A DNA stretch of 64,000 nt from Aphrocallistes beatrix (taxonomy: Eukaryota; Porifera; Hexactinellida; Sceptrulophora; Aphrocallistidae): contig OY725494.1 of NCBI GenBank assembly GCA_963281255.1, forward strand, positions 4,601,934-4,665,933, given 5' to 3'. Position 1 is the first letter of the stretch. Every line of letters starts with the position of its first letter. The notes beneath the pieces were generated by a model. It saw nothing but the letters and a program-made list of their open reading frames with translations. It did not search any database and had not been told where the DNA came from. Made by a program: the position numbers and the translations under genes. Shown here piece after piece: positions 43,618 through 52,338 of the stretch.

Positions 43618-44727
43618 TTAATCAACAGTTCTGTGATAACCGTTTAAGAGCGGACGAATTGAGGTGTTGATGTACTTGAATTTATTTTGCTGTTTGTAGA
43701 AACGTATTCCGATTGCAAATAAAACTAAGAAGTAAGCAAACGAGATGAGAATCTGGTATAGTAAGTCTAGAAAATGGAAAGCTATAAAAAGATAAAGAGA
43801 CAGTGCGTTTAGAGCACTCAACGCGTTTGAACTGAAGACAATAACAGGGAAAAATCCGAATGTGATCAAGTTGACAAGGCAAAGCATTCTTGTTAACCCA
43901 TGGATAGAGTTTTTCAAACCATAAAGGCAATATTTCAGAGTTAGAATGAAGAATGTGAGAGTGGTATACGCAGAAGTAACTCTATACTGATACAGAACAC
44001 GATACTTATCTCTATACTCTCTACGAGATGATAGCACTCTAGCTACCTCCATCCTACTCCGTAGTAACGAATGGCATTCACGGGAATGCTTAATATAGAA
44101 TGAGAAATCGACTATGAAGATTATTGGCGAGATGGAAATTCCAATGTAAACTGTTTGATAGTAAGACAAGAGTAGAAATAGGATGCAGCCTCTTATGAGT
44201 ATTATGCACATCCAACGCTTGATAATGGTTCTGTAAGGATAGTCCAAGTATGCTCTCCTGAGTACGTTGAGGAGCAGAGACACGGTTGGTAATAAGAGTT
44301 GTATAATAGAGATATCTAGCAGGTCTGGGAGAAATGCAAACCAACTTATCGGAAATAGTTCCATCTGGAAGTCCACATCTATGTTAACCTGACAGGAATT
44401 CGTGGGAGTAATACTCCTCTGTTCATACCTGGGAATAAATCCATACACCAAGCCACCGAAACCACCACAGACGTTTGTAGATAATTCAATCAGAAGTATC
44501 AGGATAATAAACTTGAGAACCAAGATTCGAATTCTCCTATCTTTCCTACTCTCGGGACTGATATCTTGGATATTCCTAGAACCGAGACTCGTCCGTAGTT
44601 TATTCAAGTAGAAAGCTATGATGAATATTGTGATGAATGTGAACGGGATATTACTAAACATTAAGATCTTAAATGAAACTATGGGAATGAGTGCATAGGC
44701 ACTATCTGTACTATTCTCTGGACTCAT
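43618..44727 (-). CDS. Orphan seven-transmembrane family, member 6 (mosaic)
   Basis: 369 residues, minus strand, single exon, starting MSPENSTDSA (N-S-T sequon). It reads as a mosaic: TM5 and the start of the third inside loop match member 3 (IIFIVDFSFYIKHSRE), then from REYRDKYRVL through TM6 it matches member 5 instead. The core has LLPTVSLLL in place of QPTVSLLL. Conserved Cys in TNSCQ and RMLCL. Basic tail ends NGYHRTVD. Confidence 0.75.
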   Translation of the reverse strand: MSPENSTDSAYALIPIVSFKILMFSNIPFTFITIFIIAFYLNKLRTSLGSRNIQDISPESRKDRRIRILVLKFIILILLIELSTNVCGGFGGLVYGFIPRYEQRSITPTNSCQVNIDVDFQMELFPISWFAFLPDLLDISIIQLLLPTVSLLLNVLRRAYLDYPYRTIIKRWMCIILIRGCILFLLLSYYQTVYIGISISPIIFIVDFSFYIKHSRECHSLLRSRMEVARVLSSRREYRDKYRVLYQYRVTSAYTTLTFFILTLKYCLYGLKNSIHGLTRMLCLVNLITFGFFPVIVFSSNALSALNALSLYLFIAFHFLDLLYQILISFAYFLVLFAIGIRFYKQQNKFKYINTSIRPLLNGYHRTVD

Positions 44728-46351
44728 CTTTTGTAAATTGACTGGATTTAGGAAAGTAATGTCTATTAAATACTTGTACTACTGATACAGTGTGCTTATG
44801 TAATCTCTTGATTAGGGGCTATCTATCTTAGTGCTGTTACGTGGCTTTATTTAACAAATAAATTGCCAAATCAATATATGTATTATGTGAACACACAATA
44901 TTACAGAAACTCAACTCATGTAATTGAAAAATGAGAATTCGGGGATTAATTTTAGTTCACGACCTTGCTGAAGAAGCATATTATTACTTACACAGTAACT
45001 CTTAAATACAAATTATCACTTAAGTTATTGAAACTTTTTCATAATGTTAGCATGTTATTTTTCATAATGTTAGCATGTTATGCAAACAGCTCTAAACTTA
45101 TTTCTGTATAAATACCTCAATTAGTATCAGGGATGACTTTAGAAATATCGAGAGAGTAGGGACAGTCATTGATAAGGATAATATGATCTTCAAACTCTAT
45201 TTCCTCATGCTCATTGTGAGAAATTCGCCAGATGTTTGAGACAATGAAATGTTGTGACAGCGAAAGGATCATCCACCTGATAGTAGATTCTAATACAAAT
45301 CCATCGCAGTTTTGACGATACTCTGTTTCTGAAATAGAAGCACTTCACTATAATTATCCTGAATTGACCATAGAGATGTTATGGATACCTTGCAACATCA
45401 CCATTCCACAGAAGTTGATGTGTAAGTGGTTAGTTGGTGTTTTAGCGGACATTTGTACTTAAGTCCGCAAAACTATTCCAGAAAAAATCACATGTGGATC
45501 AAATTCTTCGCACTTATAATTGATTCGCAAAAACACTACACTACACACGTATCTACACATCAACATTAATTCTACAATGTAGCCTATGTAACCTATGTAA
45601 GGTACATATGCTCGGATAAAATGAGTTTAGAAATACATTATAATACAAGAAGTTATGTAGGGACATCCTAACTCAGTTATTTATCACTATTTGAATACAA
45701 TAAAATGAGATGTCCCGATTATTTTGAGGTTAAAGTTGCTTGGAACTTTGGAAGCAAAATAATCTCCTTTTATCACCGTATTCAAGCTACTCATCCTATT
45801 ATATGTAAGACCACGAGTTCTGTCAACATTCAAAAACTGTTGGATCTAGCTAAATGAGAAAATATGAGTGATAAGATTCATTATTCTCAATTTAAATTTC
45901 TCACATGTTTTTAGATTCTCTAAAATGTAATGTAACATGTGTATCGTATGGATTTCCCTAGTTTAAGTGGCGTATTATATTTCTCCCACAAGAACCTGGT
46001 TCGACTAATCTGACTATTCTGAACGCAATGTTTCCCACAAATCATGTTATTCATCTCGCTTCCAAACAACGCACTTTAGCGATATAAACAGACTAAAAAT
46101 ACAATTCTAACGCACCTTTTAATAATCCTGAAAGGAACATTGGGCTGGATTGACCAATTTGGGATTATTTTTAGTAACAGGGAAGGCATAGTCACTCCGA
46201 ATGTACAGGTCTTGGTACAAAGTCAGAATCCCACTGTTAGCTTCCTTTAATCGGATGCCCCGTTCTTCGATCTAATAGAATCGCAATACTGTACATGCTT
46301 ATTCATCTTGTCTCAAAAACAACAAATAATATAAATAACAACAACTCAATC
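44728..46351. other. Spacer between members 6 and 7
   Basis: 1.6 kb. A 20-base direct repeat TTTTTCATAATGTTAGCATG occurs twice near 45037-45077. No gene recognised. Confidence 0.4.
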
Positions 46352-47458
46352 TTAGTAATAAACAGTACTGCGGTATTGAATGATCAGTGGGCGAATGATG
46401 GTATTGATGTGTTTGTAGTTCTTCATCTGTATGTAGAGTCGTATTCCTATTCCAATGCACACTAGGACGTAGGCCAACGATATCAAGAGCTGTAGAACTA
46501 TCTCTAAAAGATGCAGCGCAAAGAAAAAGTATAGCTCGATTCTATTTAAAACTTGACGGGTAACCAAATTGTAGAAAATCAAAGGAGAGTAGCCTAATGT
46601 GATTGAATGGAAAGTGCAGAGTATTCTTATTGAACCATGGATAATGTATCTTATCCCAGCAATGCTATATTTCAATGTTAGAATAGAGAATATGAGTGTT
46701 GTGTAGGAAGATGTTACTCTATGTTGTAAGAAAACCATGGATTTGTCTCGATACTCCTCACGACAGGAATGCAACCTTGCTATCTCCATCCTACTCTTCA
46801 GCAGGGAATAGAACCTACGAGAGTGTGTGAGGTACACTTTGAAGTCTATGATATAGAATAGCGGTAGCATCAGAAAACTGATGTATATGGTTTGATAGAA
46901 TATCTGTAGTGTTATGAAGATGCAGCTTCTTAAGAGTATTATGCACATCCAACGCTTGATAATGGCTCTGTAAGGACGGTCCAAGTAAGCTCTCCTGAGT
47001 ACGTTGAGGAGCAGAGACACGGTTGGCTGAAGGAACTGGACTATGGATATGTGCAGCATGGTTGGGAGATAAGCAAACCATCCTCTCGGGAATAACTGCA
47101 TGATAAAGTCCACTTCTTCATTGGTCCGACAGTTATTCAGAGGAGAAATGTCGTTCTTGTCGAAAATAGGGACAAACCCATACACTATCCCTGACAACAT
47201 TCCACATAAGTTGGAAGAAAACTCGATTAAAAGGATTATAATGATAAACTTTAGAACGAGGATTTTGATTCTCTTATCTTTCTTCCTTTCGAAACCATCT
47301 TCAGGGTTGGAATGCTGACTCAACATCCACAGTCTTCGAATAAAGAAGATCGAGATGAACACGATGATGACCGTGAATGGAGCATCTATGAGCAGATCTG
47401 ATATATACAGGAATTGAATAAGGACCGAATGTCCTTCAGTGTTATTTCTCGAATTCAT
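46352..47458 (-). CDS. Orphan seven-transmembrane family, member 7
   Basis: 368 residues, minus strand, single exon, starting MNSRNNTEGH (N-N-T sequon). From E53 to about residue 260 it is virtually identical in DNA to member 8, but the ends are not (TM1, TM6-TM7 and tail diverged). Core LNVLRRAYLDRPYRAIIKRW, Cys in LNNCR and RILCT. A TATAAAAAG lies about 75 bases upstream. The C-terminus ends QYRSTVYY. Confidence 0.75.
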   Translation of the reverse strand: MNSRNNTEGHSVLIQFLYISDLLIDAPFTVIIVFISIFFIRRLWMLSQHSNPEDGFERKKDKRIKILVLKFIIIILLIEFSSNLCGMLSGIVYGFVPIFDKNDISPLNNCRTNEEVDFIMQLFPRGWFAYLPTMLHISIVQFLQPTVSLLLNVLRRAYLDRPYRAIIKRWMCIILLRSCIFITLQIFYQTIYISFLMLPLFYIIDFKVYLTHSRRFYSLLKSRMEIARLHSCREEYRDKSMVFLQHRVTSSYTTLIFSILTLKYSIAGIRYIIHGSIRILCTFHSITLGYSPLIFYNLVTRQVLNRIELYFFFALHLLEIVLQLLISLAYVLVCIGIGIRLYIQMKNYKHINTIIRPLIIQYRSTVYY

Positions 47459-48088
47459 CTGAGTGCGTCTAAAATTAAATAAATCAGTTGAGTTGAAGTT
47501 TAATTTATATTTTTCAAATGGGAGACTTTTTATATTACTTAAGATAGTACTAGATTGTTATTCATCTTAAGTAATATCCTATTTCAGACATATTGCGTAG
47601 CAACAGGATAACCTGATAAGCCACAAACAAATGAACGGTAATATTAAGCAAAATATCCCCCCTAAATATTTCTAAATGATCATACATCATTAAAACATGA
47701 ATGATCCAAATCTTGTGTGTGTGTCTCTCATATTTTGCAAGAATTTTACAGATTCAATTATCTGAATATATCTTTGGAATGCATCCATTTACCTTACAAA
47801 TCAGTTCTAATCCAAATCACTTAATTCAGGCATACTTCCTATGAGTAATACGAAATCATTACTTTACTTCAGGTGCAGTGACTGAGCTAATAATGATAAC
47901 ATAAGTAGGGAAATATGTCCACAGATTGCCCTATGGTTCAGTGCATTTGTATTACTGTAACTTAATCGGACGGAATATTTGCATACATTGTGTAATGCAT
48001 TGCATATAACTTGTAATGAATTCCACTTACAATGTACATGTGCATATAAATAATTAGTGTTCAACAGGTCTACTCTAAAATTTGCAAA

Positions 48089-49195
48089 ATGAACTCTGGG
48101 AATCAAACTGTGAAAAATTCGTGCTTCATAGAATTCATAAACCAGACTGCTTTATACTTCAACAGTCCATTCACAGTCATTACACTATTAATCACTCTCT
48201 ACTTCATTAACAGACTGAGAGTTTCATATAGAAAGTTAAACTGTGCTGAAGATGGTTTCGAAAGGAAGAAAGATAAGAGAATCAAAATCCTCGTTCTAAA
48301 GTTTATCATTATAATCCTTTTAATCGAGTTTTCTTCCAACTTATGTGGAATGTTGTCAGGGATAGTGTATGGGTTTGTCCCTATTTTCGACAAGAACGAC
48401 ATTTCTCCTCTGAATAACTGTCGGACCAATGAAGAAGTGGACTTTATCATGCAGTTATTCCCGAGAGGATGGTTTGCTTATCTCCCAACCATGCTGCACA
48501 TATCCATAGTCCAGTTCCTTCAGCCAACCGTGTCTCTGCTCCTCAACGTACTCAGGAGAGCTTACTTGGACCGTCCTTACAGAGCCATTATCAAGCGTTG
48601 GATGTGCATAATACTCTTAAGAAGCTGCATCTTCATAACACTACAGATATTCTATCAAACCATATACATCAGTTTTCTGATGCTACCGCTATTCTATATC
48701 ATAGACTTCAAAGTGTACCTCACACACTCTCGTAGGTTCTATTTCCTGCTGAAGAGTAGGATGGAAATAGCAAGGTTGCATTCCTGTCGTGAGGAGTATC
48801 GAGACAAATCCATGGTTTTCTTACAACATAGAGTAACATCTTCCTACACAACACTCGTATTCTCTATTCTAACATTCAAATTCGTCATTTCTGGGATAAG
48901 ATTTGCCATCCATGGTTCCACAAGAATAAATTGCACTATTTCCTTCCTCACACTAGGATACCTCCCTCCCATTACCTACAGCTCAGTCATCCGTCATGTT
49001 CTAAACAAAACCGTGTACTACCTTTTCATAGGAATACATTGTCTTGATTTACTCTACCAGATTCTGATCTCATTCGCCTACATCTTGGTGTGTATCGGGA
49101 TTGTGAAATGTTTTTTTCAACGCAGAAAGAGATTCAAGCAAGTCAATAGAGAAATTGGTCCGCTGATAACTGAGTACAGAAGATCTTTCAGTTAA
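48089..49195 (+). CDS. Orphan seven-transmembrane family, member 8
   Basis: 368 residues, plus strand, single exon, starting MNSGNQTVKN (N-Q-T sequon). Head-to-head with member 7 across about 630 bases of spacer, so the two may share regulatory DNA. TATA box TATAAATA about 40 bases before the ATG. The middle of the protein is shared with member 7; TM6-TM7 and the tail (KRFKQVNREIGPLITEYRRS) are its own. Confidence 0.75.
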   Translation: MNSGNQTVKNSCFIEFINQTALYFNSPFTVITLLITLYFINRLRVSYRKLNCAEDGFERKKDKRIKILVLKFIIIILLIEFSSNLCGMLSGIVYGFVPIFDKNDISPLNNCRTNEEVDFIMQLFPRGWFAYLPTMLHISIVQFLQPTVSLLLNVLRRAYLDRPYRAIIKRWMCIILLRSCIFITLQIFYQTIYISFLMLPLFYIIDFKVYLTHSRRFYFLLKSRMEIARLHSCREEYRDKSMVFLQHRVTSSYTTLVFSILTFKFVISGIRFAIHGSTRINCTISFLTLGYLPPITYSSVIRHVLNKTVYYLFIGIHCLDLLYQILISFAYILVCIGIVKCFFQRRKRFKQVNREIGPLITEYRRSFS

Positions 49196-49820
49196 CAAGA
49201 CTGCTGTGTATGCTAGTATGGCTTTAATGTCTCTATTTTCGATCGTTTTTCATTAAAAACTATCATTGATTCTCCAAACTTGTTAATTGATTAAACTCAA
49301 TATTTAACATTGGAACTGAAATAATTGTTATAATTTACAATCAAATCGGGTTTGGTTATGAAATGCAATAATATTTGAGATTTTACACTGCGATGCTGCA
49401 GGGTATGCTATCCATGGTTCCACAAGGATACTTTGTATTAAACTCTCCTTTCTCGTTGCATTCATTAGGCATGCTTGCAACTAGGAAATGTAAAATCATT
49501 GTTTTAAGCTAAAAGATGAAATGGCAAGGATAATATTTTAAAATCCATGGTTTTGGGATCTTGCAGATTATGTCTAACTTCCATCACTGTCATAAGATTA
49601 AAGCTCAGCTTCTAATCTCGGCGACACCGTATAAGTTTCAGTTAAAATTAGTTAAATTAGCAGAACTACAAATCATTACTTAAGATTAGCATATCTCCTC
49701 TGTAATCTTAACATTTATTGTACCAATAGGATATACGTAACAATTGGGTGCATATATACAGTATATAATATAGAATACAGTTGTAGGCTCATTAAAGAAA
49801 TGATTGACTTTATATGTTAA
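49196..49820 (+). other. Spacer with a membrane-family relic at about 49401-49440
   Basis: ATCCATGGTTCCACAAGGAT followed by ACTTTGTATTAAACTCTCC resembles the I-H-G-S-T-R-I-x-C segment of member 8. It is a decayed fragment of a further copy. Nothing else recognised. Confidence 0.5.
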
Positions 49821-50681
49821 ATGGACGTCGAAATACTCAATAAAGAATTGGATGAAGCGCAGCACCATCCAGCAGTTGAAGACTTGATAAACGCGTTTAA
49901 GACTCTTATAGACAAGAGAATCGAGATTATCGAGAAACTTAGAGAGTTGAGGAAAGAGGTAGAAACGAATGAAATGAAAAAAGGTTTGGGGGGATTAATA
50001 GGATTTGTTGGTGCGGCAGCAATAGGTGTTCCGGAGAGTATAGCATATTCAGCTGTGAAAGCTGGGAGTAAAGCGTATTCGTATTGGGCAGGGGACCCAG
50101 CGGACAAAATATTGATGATTGTGAGAGAAGATAAAGAAAAGATGGACACGTGTCTACACATTTTGAACAGGTTCAGAAAATACACAGAAGAGTTGACACA
50201 GAACTACGGATTCGATAAGAAAGTAGCAGCTTCGCTTCTCTGCCAATCCTTGTTTCGCTCGGAACTTCCAGTTTCCACCGAAGGAAATCTTAAAATTGCG
50301 GGAAAATATTTCACCGATCTACTAGAAACCACTCGGAAGTGTCGGACTACCCTCAGGACATGTGAGGAGTTGTCTAGGGCAGGAGGAAAGGAATATGGGT
50401 ATGGATTGTGTCGTGATATGCCATACATGGCAGCTGGTAATCTATTAATAAAGGGCGTGGTGCTGATAACAGAAGCTTGGTATGTGAATCACAAAGTCGA
50501 CAACATTAATAGGATTATTGAAATTCTGCAAAAATCGATCTCACAAATCTCCAAGTTCCTCCTAAAACTCTCCCAAACAATCCGAAAACCTCCTCACTCT
50601 CCATCTAACATGTTTGTGTATGGAATTGCTTGTCTGTTGATTAGTTTAATTTGTTTATATTTACTTAAATATAGCAAGTGA
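49821..50681 (+). CDS. Orphan helical protein with C-terminal membrane anchor
   Basis: 286 residues, single exon, starting MDVEILNKELDEAQ. An N-terminal amphipathic helical region is followed at about 56-85 by a Gly/Ala-rich hydrophobic stretch (GLGGLIGFVGAAAIGVPES), then a mixed helical middle with several Cys residues, and a C-terminal hydrophobic segment (about 266-283, VYGIACLLISLICLYLL) with KYSK after it, typical of a tail anchor. The Gly-rich hairpin followed by helices is loosely like apolipoprotein-L or other membrane-inserting proteins, but I see no diagnostic motif. Polyadenylation signal AATAAA near 50713. Function unknown. Confidence 0.65.
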   Translation: MDVEILNKELDEAQHHPAVEDLINAFKTLIDKRIEIIEKLRELRKEVETNEMKKGLGGLIGFVGAAAIGVPESIAYSAVKAGSKAYSYWAGDPADKILMIVREDKEKMDTCLHILNRFRKYTEELTQNYGFDKKVAASLLCQSLFRSELPVSTEGNLKIAGKYFTDLLETTRKCRTTLRTCEELSRAGGKEYGYGLCRDMPYMAAGNLLIKGVVLITEAWYVNHKVDNINRIIEILQKSISQISKFLLKLSQTIRKPPHSPSNMFVYGIACLLISLICLYLLKYSK

Positions 50682-51056
50682 TGGGATTTAATGATATGTT
50701 GTGTGATATTAATAATAAAAAGAAAAGATAACCTCATATACAAATTTGAGAAAATTCAAATTAAACTTGTGTTTTATTTTAAGTGAAAACAGTCAAGTTT
50801 TCCATTTCCAGAGTTGACCGATTGTCCCAGTGAGGTTGCCTAATATCCCGGATTGTCCTTTTGGATCTCCCGCGTGTTTAGCTGGTAGATCAGAATGTTT
50901 TGATTTAGAATGCGTGAAGTCTTTTGTTGCATTAGTAGAATTATCTAAAGAGAATCACAATTGAATACAGACTGATTTGGAATAATTTAGTTTCATAATA
51001 TAGTAGTGCTTTTAGTGGGAACCTCTACTTCAAAGTAGTCGATTGAAACCTATGTA

Positions 51057-51536
51057 CACTGCCTAAACAAAAGTATTCGTACACCCCATAATTCCCCATA
51101 CAAATAGTTATAATACTGATTTATTTAGCGAGTCAAGGTATTTAATTGGTAAGAGATAGGCTTAATTTAACTTCAAATTCGAATTCTCCATATTCGAATT
51201 ACTCACTTTTTAATCTTTCAACTTATACTCCCACACTCTCACAAGGTTAAAATTTTTCAGACTGCGCCACCTCATACCACCAATGCCACCATATACAATG
51301 GTGATCACTCGCGACATGTGGCATAGGAAAGCAAATGCTGAAAATACTAATCTTGAAGAAGAGTAACTAAGTTAAAAACTTATAAAGTGGGTAATTTGAA
51401 TGTGGAGAATTCGAATTTGAAGTCAAATTAAGTGTATCTCTTACCAATTAAATACATTGACTCGCTAAATAAATCAGTATTATAACTATTTGTATGGGGA
51501 ATTATGGGGTGTACGAATACTTTTGTTCAGGCAGTG
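51057..51536. mobile_element. Tc1-like foldback MITE
   Basis: 480 bp with arms of about 155 bp (51057-51211 and 51382-51536) starting CACTGCCTAAACAAAAGTAT, with TA on both sides. Non-coding. Confidence 0.9.
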
Positions 51537-51812
51537 TATTCTGTTCAGATTGTATATTATGAAAATAAGAACTGATCATTGGCATAGGTACCGAACGGGG
51601 GGAGTTCGATCCCCTCTGGATTCGAACATGGACGTGATACTAAATTTAGAAGCGAGTCTCCTATAAGTCCCATCAATTGACCAATGATTTCCAAAGTTGA
51701 TTATAGGTTTGGTTGGATTATATAATAGAGACATTTGGGCTTTTAAATCTACAACAATCAAGTGCTGCAGAACAGCTGTAACACAGTCAGACCAAGCCCT
51801 GGCCTGATAATA

Positions 51813-51878
51813 CAGGTGACTCCGCTTAAGGGAACCATTCCGTTCCTGGAGACTTGTCCCGATTAAGCGGAGTTGAAT
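51813..51878. mobile_element. Short pogo/Tigger-like MITE
   Basis: Ends CAGGTGACTCCGCTTAAG and ATTAAGCGGAGTTGA, the same type as 15355-15536. It lies just beyond the last exon of the coiled-coil gene. Confidence 0.65.
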
Positions 51879-51918
51879 ATATTTCATCTACATAGTCCAC
51901 AATACAGATACTCTAGTA

Positions 51919-52338
51919 CTAGTTCGTACGGTTATCCATGGTGCAACCAATACTTAGCTTTAACTGACCACTGAATATTGCTGACATATCTTCCAGAGAT
52001 CCTCCAAATTTGCTCTGCAATGATTTCCGCTTAATCCCTTGTTTGGCTGAGTATCCTTCGTTTTTGGAGGTCGCCAGCTCTCTCCATTTCTCCAAATGGA
52101 CCGATCCGTCCACGGTTTTCAAGAGCTTAACATTCCCTCGGCTCGAGAGAAGGTTTTTAGTCCCATACACTTTCCGAGTTGGTTCTGGTGTAAGGGAACC
52201 ATGGATTATTTTGGCGATGGGTTCGGGAATGTGTTTAGTTTTCGGTTTGCATTGATCTTCTTCTGTGGTTTCGGTGTCGCTAAGATCCAAGAAATGAACC
52301 GATTTGGATTTGGGCAGAGGCGCTCTTCGACTTCGAAA
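51919..52338 (-). CDS. Last exon of the minus-strand coiled-coil gene (inferred)
   Basis: From an acceptor (TTTTAG, just above 52338) an open frame of 139 codons runs to a stop at 51919-51921. It begins FRSRRAPLPKSKSVHFLDLS and is acidic/basic and low in structure (DTETTEEDQ, LTPEPTRKVYGTKN, KQGIKRKSLQSKFGGSLED). There is no ATG at a sensible place, so it is an exon, not a gene on its own. It begins in phase 0, which fits the small exon at 58462-58513. Regulatory tail of unknown function. Confidence 0.55.
   Translation of the reverse strand, partial: FRSRRAPLPKSKSVHFLDLSDTETTEEDQCKPKTKHIPEPIAKIIHGSLTPEPTRKVYGTKNLLSSRGNVKLLKTVDGSVHLEKWRELATSKNEGYSAKQGIKRKSLQSKFGGSLEDMSAIFSGQLKLSIGCTMDNRTN

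Noticed and set aside
45120..45480. Minus-strand ATGTCCGCTAAAACACC frame as a further propeller-family copy
   Set aside because: It stops after about 32 codons and does not align convincingly with the family blocks.
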